The notes under the pieces are model-generated. The model was given only the letters and a program-made list of their open reading frames with translations. It searched no databases and was not told where the DNA came from. 64,000 bases of DNA from CAVZZV01 sp963779845 (GTDB taxonomy: Bacteria; Bacteroidota; Bacteroidia; Bacteroidales; GCA-2748055): contig CAVZZV010000002.1 in the NCBI GenBank assembly GCA_963779845.1, positions 503,066-567,065 of the forward strand, written 5' to 3'. The translations under genes were made by a program, and so were the position numbers. Every line of letters starts with the position of its first letter. Position 1 is the first letter of the stretch. Of this stretch, positions 48,865-58,107 are shown one piece after another.

Positions 48865-50304
48865 TTATTTTTTATTAAAAATATTCCATTCTTTTGGGGG
48901 AATAAATCCTTTTCTGCCCTTATCAAAAGGGGGGACTTTCTTTACTGGTTTGATGGTGTCAAATTCCAAAGCTTTTGCCACCAATTTGTCTTTTAAATCA
49001 ATTTTCCTTTCCGACAGGTCATTTTCCTCGTATGGGTCCTGGACAATATTAAATAAAACATCATGGGAAAGGTCCATTTTAGGATTTTTTCCTGCACGGA
49101 TTATTTTCCAGTCATTCTCAATAAACCCGCCGCATCCCAGATAAAATGAACGGTCGATATTTTCCTGTTTCCCCTCCAGAACTTTCAAAATACTAATGCC
49201 ATCAATACCCTCCGGACTTTTACTTTCGGGGGCCACAATTTCACATAGGGTAGGGAAAACATCTACAAATCCGCTTAACTGGTCGATCACCCTTTCCCCT
49301 TTTAGGCGGGCAGGCCACCGGATAATGGCAGGAGAGCGCACCCCACCGTCAAATTCAAGAAATTTATGCCCGCGTAAAGGTCCGCTTGTGCCTCCTCCTG
49401 AGCCTTCGTCTGCACCGTTATCACTAAAAAAGAGCACCAGGGTATTTTCCTCAATTTGCAAATCTTTTAATGTTTGTAATATATTTCCAATTCCCCTGTC
49501 CATGCAGGTTACCATAGCGGCATAGGTTTGACGCCTGGTATTTCCCTGGCCTTGTACCTGTTCTTCATTCTTATTTGAGTAGCCTGGCTTGGTCTCATCA
49601 TACCCATAGAGCTTTAGATCTTCCTTTTTTGCCTGAAGGGGAATATGCGGTGCATTGAATGCCACATACAAAAAGAAAGGCCCCTCTTTCGAATATTCTT
49701 TAATGCTTTTTATTGATTCTGCCGTTATGAGATCAGTAGAATATCCTTTGTCGTAGCTTGAGGAATAATCATTATGCCAATCAAGCTCCCCTTCTCTTTC
49801 ATGCGTAAAATAATCAATAGCCCCGTTAAGATGACCGTAGAAATGAGTGAAACCATTATTTAATGGGTAATATTCGGGACGCGCATGTCCAAGGTGCCAT
49901 TTTCCAATGATTGCCCTGTTTTTATACCCATGCTCACTCAGAAACTCAGGAATAAAGATTATGGATGAATCAATACCAAAATCACGCCAGGGGGGAATCA
50001 CCGTTTCTCTCAACCCGAAGCGGTTAGGATACATGCCAGTTAAAAGTCCTGCACGGGTAGGTGAGCATACAGGCGCCACGTAAAAGCGAGATAGCTGGAG
50101 CCCCACTTCAGCCAGATGGTCGATATTCGGAGTTTTGATATCACTGCCATGGTAGCCAAGATCCCCCCATCCAAGGTCATCAGCCAGAATAATCAGGATA
50201 TTTGGCTTGTTCATCTTTCGGTATGGGATTCCCTGAACCTCCAGAAATGCAGGAAGCGAATCCCATCAGGCCGGTAAGCAAGTGATATCTTATCGTTTTT
50301 TCAT
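48865..50304 (-). CDS. Sulfatase with a hidden lipoprotein signal upstream (frameshifts near start)
   Basis: The intact frame runs from ATG 50214 (449 residues): NILIILADDLGWGDLGYHG, formylglycine motif Cys50-Ser-Pro-Thr-Arg54, GKWHLGH, FSDNGADEGSGGGTSGPLRG and ENDWKIIRAG. It looks like an N-acetylgalactosamine-type or arylsulfatase-like enzyme. That start lacks a signal peptide, but the DNA upstream encodes, in another frame, TIRYHLLTGLMGFASCISGG, an obvious lipoprotein signal starting at ATG 50304 if one A is added to the run AAAAAA and one base removed near 50215. I therefore extend the gene to 50304. First gene of the minus-strand array, divergent from the regulator. Confidence 0.8.
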
Positions 50305-50492
50305 ATTTTGAGATTTCTTATATTCAAAAGTAGATACATTTTTATAGTAAAATAGCATTAAAATAGATTTTTATACGTATAATTGTTTGAATAAAACATT
50401 TGTGATACTAACTGAACATTTGTGCTAATAAACGATAACAAATAAAAGATAACAGCCAGCAGATCAAGCGTTAAGGATATAAATTCGGAAAG

Positions 50493-53400
50493 ATGAAAAG
50501 ATTATTGATACTCCTATTTATACTTGTGACTTTCACAATAGAGGGGAGAAGCCTTATTGATAAATCTGGTATTCAGCAATTTACAAAAATAGAAGGTCTT
50601 TCTCACCATACCATTTTTGATATCGAACAAGGCTTGGATGGTTTTATATGGATTGCAACCCGGGAGGGCTTAAACCGTTATGATGGCTCTGATTGTAAAA
50701 TCTACTATTCAGATACTACATCCAATTCACTGCCTTCTGACGAGATAAGATCTTTATGTGTTACCGGTTCGGGAAAGTTATTCATTGGCACACGCGATGG
50801 TCTGTGCTCATTTAATCCTGACTTTGATAATTTTTTGCGGATTGATTATGAAGGAAAATCATTAGGCCGGATCTTTGATATTCTTGAATTAAAAACAGGA
50901 AAGATCATTGTTACCTCACAAACCGGGATGTATTTACTATCCGATTCGGGGGAATTAACCGAACGTCTTTTTATTGAAAATAATGTACTGGGGATGGCTG
51001 AAGATGCAGAAGGAATAATTTGGGGTTTTAACCGGGGAGCTTTATTTTCTTTTAACCATCGAGGCGAAATATTGAAAACCTATTATGTAGAAGAGGGAAA
51101 ATTGTCCAATTGTATCCCTTCGTCTATATCCGCTATATTGGTTGATGCGAAAAACCGATTATGGATTGGCACTTTCAGGGACGGACCCTTAATCTTTGAT
51201 CCTGAAAAGGGAGAATTTTCCCGGATTGCTATTAAAAATCCCACAGAAGCTGCACATCCCATGTTTTTCATTCATGACATGGAAGAAACGCCTGACGGAA
51301 AGTATTGGATTGGAACCGAAAAAGGGCTGTTTATTTATGATTTGGAAAATTCAGATTATGAATGTTATAAAGAATCATTCGATTCAAATACCACTTCTCT
51401 TAATGATAATGTTATTTATAAAATTTTTAGAAGTCGGGAGAATATCATGTGGCTTGGCACCTATTTCGGGGGACTTAATTTTAACCACCCTGGTTCCACC
51501 GGATTCGAGAAGATTAAACCTGGAAATGACCCGGGAGACTTACAGGGCAAGGCGCTCAGTCAGATTATCATGGGCAGGAATAATGAATTGTGGATTGCTA
51601 CAGAGGATGCAGGAATAGCCATTTTTGATCCGGAAAAAAAGACATTCAGGCATTTCCTGAATCGACAAAAAATGAATAACGTACATGCCCTGGCATTTGA
51701 CCGGGAGGGAAATCTTTGGTCGGGGCACTTTTTAGGCGGAATCAATAAAATAAACACTTCGACTTATAAAATTCAAAATTTCTCCCATATTCCCGGACAA
51801 CCGCAGTCCCTAATCAATAACTTTGTTTTTTCGCTTTATTTTGATCCTTCCGGTCTTTTATGGGTGGGGACAATGAATGGCGTGGATGTTTTTGACCCGA
51901 AAACGAATAGATTTTCACGCTTTAAACCGGAAGTATTTAGAGGAAAATTTATTTATGACATTTTTCAGGACGAGCAAAATAATTTTTGGTTTTGTGTTTT
52001 CGATAATTGGGGACTTTTCCGTTACAATCCGGAAACGGATTCGATTCAGCATTTCCACGTGAACAATACGAAAGAGATTCATCACAATTCATTTATAAGC
52101 CATTGCATCGACTCTCAGGGAAAGCTATGGTTTGGTTCGAATGGTGGCGGGTTGGTTTTTTTTGATCCTGAAACGCAAGCTTTCAAAACCTACGATATGG
52201 ATGACGGGTTCCCAAATAATGTTATTTACGGTATTCTGGAAGACCATCACAACAACCTGTGGATAAGCACTAACAAAGGTATCTCTAAGTTCAATTATAA
52301 AAACGGGGAAATAAATAACTATAATGTTAAACAAGGCCTTGTCGGAAACCAGTTTAATTACAAATCGTTTTTTAAATCCCCTGATGGCACGATGTATTTT
52401 GGTGCTATTAATGGCTTGTCCTATTTCCGCCCTGACAACATAAAAAATTTTCAGTCCAAACCCGAAGTCCACTTCACCACTTTCAGCCTTTTCAACGAAC
52501 CTCTGGAACCAGGGGAAAATTCTGTCCTGGAAAAGGACATAGACCGTACCCCTAAAATAACCCTGAAGCATAAACAGAATATAATCACTTTTGACTTTCT
52601 TGCTCTGGATTTTCATTCGGGAGGAGACAATAACTACTTCCATTACCTGGAAGGTTTTGAACCGGGCTGGCAGTCTACAGGAAACAAACACACCGTATCT
52701 TATACGAACCTGCCGGCGGGCAAATATACTTTTCATGTAAAAGCTACGGATATTTACAATACTCCAAATGAAAAGGAAAGAAATATATTGATCACTGTTC
52801 TGCCCTCTTTTTGGAAAAGCTCATGGGCTTATCTGATTTATACGCTCCTTATCAGTGGGATTATCCTAATCCTTGTTCGGCTTTTCCATTCGCGGCAGCA
52901 GGAAAAGATGACATTAAAGATTGAGAAAATAGAAAAGGAGAAGCTACAGGAATTACATCAACACAAAGTCAATTTTTTCACTTATATATCCCATGAGTTC
53001 AAGACCCCTTTGACAATTATTCTTGCCACACTGGATTCTATCAATTCTTCCTATAGAATACCTGCCGTTTTCAATAACCTTCATAATACTGTTAAGCATA
53101 ATATATTCAGGCTTCAGTTTCTGATAAATCAGCTCATGGAATTTAGTAAAGTAGAGACAGATCATGCCTTAATCAATTTAAAGTATGGTGATGTTGTAAG
53201 TTTTCTAAAGGAATTATTCGAGGCCTTTATCCCCCTTTTCCAAAAGAAAGAACTCAATTATTTCTATATTCCTTGTCAGGATCATTTAAATATTCCATTC
53301 GATTCCGACAAGCTCGAAAAAATTGTTTCGAATCTACTAACCAATGCTATTAAATTTACAAGCGAGCAGGGTGAAATAAAATTGGAAATTGATATTGTTC

Positions 53401-54584
53401 ATGATGACGATCAACCCTATCTCTCCCTCACCGTTTCAAATACAGGGAAAGGACTGACTAAAGAACAGATAGGCAAAGTTTTTAATCTGTTCTATAAATC
53501 TGAGGATCAACAAAATGAATTTCAGGGAAGCGGAATCGGTCTCACATTGACACAAAGCCTTGTAAGGTTTCTCAAGGGAAAGATTTCGGTAAAAAGTAAA
53601 CCGGGAGTCTCAACCTCTTTTAATGTCCAGTTACCATATGATGTAAAAGAGGTCGCATCCAAACCTGAAACAATTCCCGTTAATAAATCAATAATTGAAA
53701 ACCTTTTATTCCAATCCTCGCTCAAAAATATCGAATCTGAACCTGAAATTGAATCTAAAAAGAGCAATTCAGATTTTCGGATTCTTTTTGTGGAAGATAA
53801 TCAAGAGTTATTGCAGCTTCTTTTCAACCATTATCGGAAACAGTATAAGGTAAGTAAAGCCTGTAATGGAATAGAAGCATTTAATTTGGTTAAAAACACT
53901 ATTCCTGACCTGATTGTTACTGATCTTATGATGCCAGAGATGGATGGCGCCTCACTGTGCCAAAAGCTTAAAACATCTGTAGAGTATTCCCATATTCCGA
54001 TTATTATGCTTACTGCCAAATCGGACGTGGAAACCCGCATTGAAAGTCTGGAGGTGGGTGTGGACATCTATCTACCAAAACCGTTTTTATTTTCTGAACT
54101 TGAACTTCATATCCAAAATATTCTTTCTTTACGGAATAATTTGAAAATGCACTTCTTTCATTTTAGCCTTATTGATACCGAACACCCGGTAAATAATAAA
54201 GAGCTGAATTTTATTGAAAAGATAATGGCCTGCGTAATCGGGCACCTGGACGATCCGGATTTCGGAGTACCTCAACTCACACAAGAAATTGGCATAGGAA
54301 GGACACAGCTTCATATGAAACTTAAACAAATCCTTAATCTGAGTACAACTGAATTTATTAATGTAGTCCGGGTCCGTGAAGCTCAAAAATTACTTAATGC
54401 GGGAACTGAACTTACCATTTCTGAAATAAGTTATAAGGTTGGTTTCAACGATCCCAATTATTTCAGCCGAACTTTCAGAAAGATTTTGAATATTTCCCCA
54501 AGTGACTATAAAAACGGAGGAAATTCCAACGATAATATAACCTCGGCGAGAGATCAGGTACAAGTTTTAGGCGACGGTCATTAA
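50493..54584 (+). CDS. Hybrid two-component system sensor/regulator (HTCS)
   Basis: 1363 residues, one polypeptide. Signal peptide (1-20); two seven-bladed propellers of Reg_prop repeats (about 25-690, with GLDGFIWIATREGLNRYDG, NNLWISTNKGISKF); Y_Y_Y domain (about 690-770); transmembrane helix (about 776-796); histidine kinase with His834 (ISHEFKTP), N box near 946 (NLLTNAIKF) and GSGIGL; receiver domain (about 1093-1210) with Asp1144 (VTDLMMPEMDG); AraC-type DNA-binding domain (about 1250-1350). It senses glycan pieces in the periplasm and switches on the nearby utilisation genes. It lies divergent to the sulfatase and fully intact, so it most likely controls the array at 20-50 kb. Confidence 0.95.
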   Translation: MKRLLILLFILVTFTIEGRSLIDKSGIQQFTKIEGLSHHTIFDIEQGLDGFIWIATREGLNRYDGSDCKIYYSDTTSNSLPSDEIRSLCVTGSGKLFIGTRDGLCSFNPDFDNFLRIDYEGKSLGRIFDILELKTGKIIVTSQTGMYLLSDSGELTERLFIENNVLGMAEDAEGIIWGFNRGALFSFNHRGEILKTYYVEEGKLSNCIPSSISAILVDAKNRLWIGTFRDGPLIFDPEKGEFSRIAIKNPTEAAHPMFFIHDMEETPDGKYWIGTEKGLFIYDLENSDYECYKESFDSNTTSLNDNVIYKIFRSRENIMWLGTYFGGLNFNHPGSTGFEKIKPGNDPGDLQGKALSQIIMGRNNELWIATEDAGIAIFDPEKKTFRHFLNRQKMNNVHALAFDREGNLWSGHFLGGINKINTSTYKIQNFSHIPGQPQSLINNFVFSLYFDPSGLLWVGTMNGVDVFDPKTNRFSRFKPEVFRGKFIYDIFQDEQNNFWFCVFDNWGLFRYNPETDSIQHFHVNNTKEIHHNSFISHCIDSQGKLWFGSNGGGLVFFDPETQAFKTYDMDDGFPNNVIYGILEDHHNNLWISTNKGISKFNYKNGEINNYNVKQGLVGNQFNYKSFFKSPDGTMYFGAINGLSYFRPDNIKNFQSKPEVHFTTFSLFNEPLEPGENSVLEKDIDRTPKITLKHKQNIITFDFLALDFHSGGDNNYFHYLEGFEPGWQSTGNKHTVSYTNLPAGKYTFHVKATDIYNTPNEKERNILITVLPSFWKSSWAYLIYTLLISGIILILVRLFHSRQQEKMTLKIEKIEKEKLQELHQHKVNFFTYISHEFKTPLTIILATLDSINSSYRIPAVFNNLHNTVKHNIFRLQFLINQLMEFSKVETDHALINLKYGDVVSFLKELFEAFIPLFQKKELNYFYIPCQDHLNIPFDSDKLEKIVSNLLTNAIKFTSEQGEIKLEIDIVHDDDQPYLSLTVSNTGKGLTKEQIGKVFNLFYKSEDQQNEFQGSGIGLTLTQSLVRFLKGKISVKSKPGVSTSFNVQLPYDVKEVASKPETIPVNKSIIENLLFQSSLKNIESEPEIESKKSNSDFRILFVEDNQELLQLLFNHYRKQYKVSKACNGIEAFNLVKNTIPDLIVTDLMMPEMDGASLCQKLKTSVEYSHIPIIMLTAKSDVETRIESLEVGVDIYLPKPFLFSELELHIQNILSLRNNLKMHFFHFSLIDTEHPVNNKELNFIEKIMACVIGHLDDPDFGVPQLTQEIGIGRTQLHMKLKQILNLSTTEFINVVRVREAQKLLNAGTELTISEISYKVGFNDPNYFSRTFRKILNISPSDYKNGGNSNDNITSARDQVQVLGDGH

Positions 54585-54643
54585 TTATGACTATGCATTG
54601 GGGAATAAAAGCTTAGCCGGAGTTCCTGTTGTTAAAATTCCAT

Positions 54644-56876
54644 CTATTTATAACTGTACAGGCCATAATCAAATGGAGCACTTACTTCAAAATCTTTGGC
54701 TTCAATAGCGAGAATGTTCTTTCCTGGCTTAAGCAGACCGGCAAATTCACTGAGATTAAAATCTTCATAATGACGTTTTCCTATGCTTTGCTTATCCAAA
54801 ACCAATTGTCCGTTCAAATAGGCTTTAACATTTCCGTAAGCACGAATTCTTAATGAAATTTGTAGTGGAACTTCATCCAGATTAAATATATTAATTGACC
54901 AAACGGATTCACCTTTATCGACATTCAAAGGGCCTTTCGCTTTCTCAAATAGCTCTGTTCCTGTCCTGGAAAACCAATTATCGCCAGGATATTTTTTGGT
55001 AAACCGGATTTCCTGTTTTGCAATTTGTGAATCGGGAATGATGTTTTTAACTTTTTTATCTGTCGGCAGGTATAATGGGGCATGTAAAATTCGTAGCAGT
55101 TCCGGGTCAATTTTAATCACCTTCCGGTCATAAGTAAGCAAACCATTTACTTCGCCTTCCACATCTGTCGTTTGTGTATATACTGCAGCGGATAAACCTT
55201 TATATCGCAATGGGTAAAGATTATGCATAAGTTTTGTATATTCTTTGATCAATTCCGGAGTTGACTGATATGTCCTATATCCCCAATTCCTCATTTCGGG
55301 ATTCCATAAATGATTTTCAACGGGGAGTCCCAATCCTCCGAATTCGCCCAGCACCATAACCCTTCCGGGGTTTAATTCCGCGGGTTCCATTCCGGGACCA
55401 GTATATTGATGAGCATCATTCATGTGCCCGATATTCCGATCAGCCCATCCACTCACCCCATCGATAATTCTGGTCGGATCGTACTCCATACTCCATTCAA
55501 CAAGCTGTTTTGTATCGTGTTGGCCCCAGCCTTCATTAAAAATCACCCAGGTAACAATACTGGGAAAGAACCTCAACTGGTCAATCTCCTCTTTCATCTC
55601 AAACTTAAACTGGGAAGAGGCTTCTTCAGGGGCAGCCCAATCGACGGACGAATCCCAGGCGACATGTTGTTCCGACCTCTTGGCTGTTTCAAAACCGGAA
55701 ACGATGTCCTGCCAGATCAGGAGACCGAGAGAATCAGCATAATAATAATAAAGAAAGGGTTCTATTTTAATGTGCTTGCGCAACATATTAAAGCCCATTG
55801 ACTTAAGAACCTGCATATCGTAAAGCATCGCTTCGGCTGAAGGAGGGGTCAATAAGCCATCCGGCCACCATCCCTGATCCAGGGTACCATACTGAAAGAT
55901 CGTTTCATTATTTAGTTGCATCCGTTGAAAACCTTGCTCGTCTGTAACCATCGAAATTTTACGCATCGCGAAATAGGACTTCACTTTATCCAGAGACTTT
56001 CCATTTTGGGAAATTGACAATTCAAGCTGATACAATTCCGGTGAATCTGGGGTCCAGAGCATAGGGGATGGAATATCCAAAATCAGTTTATCTCTTGTAT
56101 TGAATTTTTTGGTAAGTATCGGGATGTCGTTCTTTATTACCCTTACCTCTATCTCTTCGTTCCCTTTAGCTCCTCCCAATTCAGTATGAAGGGTTACCTG
56201 CTTTTTATCGATATCCGAAACAGGATAGAGTGATTTTATAAATGTTTTACTAACCGGCTCAATCCATACTGTTTTCCAAATTCCACTTACCGGTGTGTAC
56301 CATATCCCCCGGGGGTCTAACACCTGTTTTCCCCGTGGTTGTGTATTTGTATCTGTAGGATCCCAAACTGACACAATTAATTCCTGCTCTCCTTTTTTCA
56401 GATGAGGTGTCAGGTCAAAAGAAAAAGCGGTCGATCCTCCCTTATGGGACCCGACAAACTTTCCGTTGAGCCATACTGAGCTTTGCCAATCGACAGATTC
56501 AAAATGCAAAAGAATATTTTTTCCTTTCCAGTCAGCCGGAATAGTGAATTTTTTCCGATACCAAACTTTATCATCCGGCAATACTTGTTTTCCCCACTCC
56601 CGACAAGGCTGACTCCACTGCAAAAGGGACTAAAATATTGGCCTGAAAATTATTAGGTTGATCTGATTCTTTATTAACAATGACATAATCCCACAAACCA
56701 TTCAAATTTTGCCATGCATCCCTTTTTAGCTGAGGCCGGGGGTATTCCTTCCAGGCGTTTTCAGGAGTGATTGCTTCTCCCCATTTGGTCATCATCTTAC
56801 CGGGTACAGGTCTGTAATCCTGAGCATTCAAATTAAATGCCACAAAAATTCCAATTAATAAAAGGATTTTATTCAT
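54644..56876 (-). pseudogene. GH2 glycosidase, one frameshift
   Basis: ATG 56876 with signal peptide (FNLNAQ), then sugar-binding domain start (PRPQLKRDAWQNLNGLWDY, ILVPFAVESALSG). Near 56605 the run GGGGAAAACAAG has one A too many; removing it continues into QVLPDDKVWYRKKF. The long second frame (to 54644) has the jelly-roll (VDWQSSVWLNGKFVGSHKGG), Ig-like domain and TIM barrel with acid/base Glu in VIFNEGWGQ and nucleophile Glu in VLGEFGGLG, plus a C-terminal domain. Beta-galactosidase, beta-glucuronidase or related activity; the beta-galactosidase-type is not certain. Converges with the regulator, 59 bases away. Confidence 0.85.
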
Positions 56877-57247
56877 CGTTAATTTCTTTTTTTTAAATTT
56901 CCGAATGCAATATTATTCAAATTTTTCCTAATACCAATAGGATCATTGGGGATCGGAAGGAAAAATAAAAAAGATACTTTGTTAATATTTCCATGGCTCC
57001 ACATCCTGTTCCTAATTAATCATGTTAGTAAAATCAATATAATCAATCGGTTAGAATGAGAGGGCAAAACTGATCAAAAGCACCTACATGAATACAACCT
57101 CCAAAATTTAAATTTGTAATTTTGCAAACAAAGTCTAAATTGGGCTTTCAATAATTCGGATAACTGGATCAGATTATAAGAAGAGGTTAGGTTTCCAGTC
57201 ACTGTTATAAAATTCCGGATGTCGCAGAAGGAAAGCATTGGAAAAGC
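56877..57247. other. Intergenic region between divergent GH2 and methyltransferase genes
   Basis: No gene supported. One TAnnTTTG match (TAAATTTG, 57109-57116) lies 131 bases before the methyltransferase start; no other structure seen. Confidence 0.4.
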
Positions 57248-58063
57248 ATGGCAAGAGAGTATTTTCAATTCAAGGAATTCAGGATTATTCAGGATGATGC
57301 AGCCATGAAGGTAGGCACAGATGGAGTCCTGCTTGGAGCATGGACGGAATTAGCAAGAGTTGGAGCAAGAGCAAGAGTTGGAGCAAGAGCAAGAGTTGGA
57401 GCAAGAGCAAGAGTTGGAGAAGGAGAGGAAGAAGTAAGAGCGGAAGAAGCGGGAGAAGGGGCAATAAAAATTCTGGACATTGGCACCGGCACCGGCCTTA
57501 TTGCCCTTATGCTGGCTCAGCGGTTCCGGGAAGCAGTTATTGATGCGATTGAAATTGATGAACGCTCCTTTTATCAGGCACAGAAAAACTTTCTTGCTTC
57601 CCCATGGTCCGGAAGGCTCAAACCCTATCATATTTCTTTTCAGCAGTTTCGGGACAGCAATCTGGCTAATTATGATCTAATTGTCTGCAATCCGCCTTAT
57701 TTCAGCAATTCGTTAAAGACTCCGTCCCTCTCCCGTACCCTTGCCCGGCACGATGACAGCCTGACAAGGGAGGAACTTTTAGATTATTCATTTTCCCTAC
57801 TTGTAAAAAATGGTCTTTTGGCAACCATTATTCCTTATGATGATTTGGAGAACACCACGGCCAAAGCCAAAAAAGCCGGATTCTTCCTTCATCGTATGCT
57901 AAAAATCCGGCCTCTTCCTGGAAAAGGTTTTAAAAGATGTTTACTGGAGTTTTCAAATTCTCAGTCGAAACCCTTGGTCTCCGAATTGTGCATCGAGCTG
58001 TCAAGGCATGTTTATTCCAACGAATACCGAAATCTGACCCGGGATTTTTATCTGGAGAGATAA
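57248..58063 (+). CDS. trmN6: tRNA1(Val) adenine-N6 methyltransferase-like protein with repeat insertion
   Basis: 271 residues. The N terminus (FQFKEFRIIQDDAAMKVGTDGVLLGAW) and the SAM-binding loop KILDIGTGTGLIALMLAQR with the catalytic NPPYF motif (YDLIVCNPPYF) are typical of TrmN6/YfiC, which methylates A37 of tRNA-Val. Between LLGAWTEL and KILDIG lies an extra stretch of about 35 residues, made of repeats of RVGARA followed by an acidic part. It arises from an 18-base tandem repeat. Intact homologues have a short linker here. mutS follows after 44 bases. Confidence 0.85.
   Translation: MAREYFQFKEFRIIQDDAAMKVGTDGVLLGAWTELARVGARARVGARARVGARARVGEGEEEVRAEEAGEGAIKILDIGTGTGLIALMLAQRFREAVIDAIEIDERSFYQAQKNFLASPWSGRLKPYHISFQQFRDSNLANYDLIVCNPPYFSNSLKTPSLSRTLARHDDSLTREELLDYSFSLLVKNGLLATIIPYDDLENTTAKAKKAGFFLHRMLKIRPLPGKGFKRCLLEFSNSQSKPLVSELCIELSRHVYSNEYRNLTRDFYLER
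57356..57418 (+). repeat. 18-bp tandem repeat inside the methyltransferase gene
   Basis: AGAGTTGGAGCAAGAGCA occurs three times exactly (57356-57373, 57374-57391, 57392-57409) plus half a unit (57410-57418). 18 is a multiple of 3, so copy changes keep the frame. Confidence 0.9.
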
Positions 58064-58072
58064 TAATTTTTC

Positions 58073-58080
58073 TATTTTTG
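58073..58080 (+). promoter_or_regulatory. Promoter -7-like box before mutS
   Basis: TATTTTTG fits TAnnTTTG and lies 27 bases before the GTG start at 58108; no clear -33 box. Confidence 0.3.
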
Positions 58081-58107
58081 ATTTTCAAACAGGATAATAA
58101 TACTCTC

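Noticed and set aside
57340..57543. Ser-Lys repeat protein in an alternative frame of the 18-bp repeat
   Set aside because: A by-product of the repeat in another frame; the methyltransferase frame is the real one.
57937..58107. Upstream ATG as mutS start
   Set aside because: Would overlap trmN6 in another frame and add residues unlike MutS; GTG 58108 gives the usual length and N terminus.
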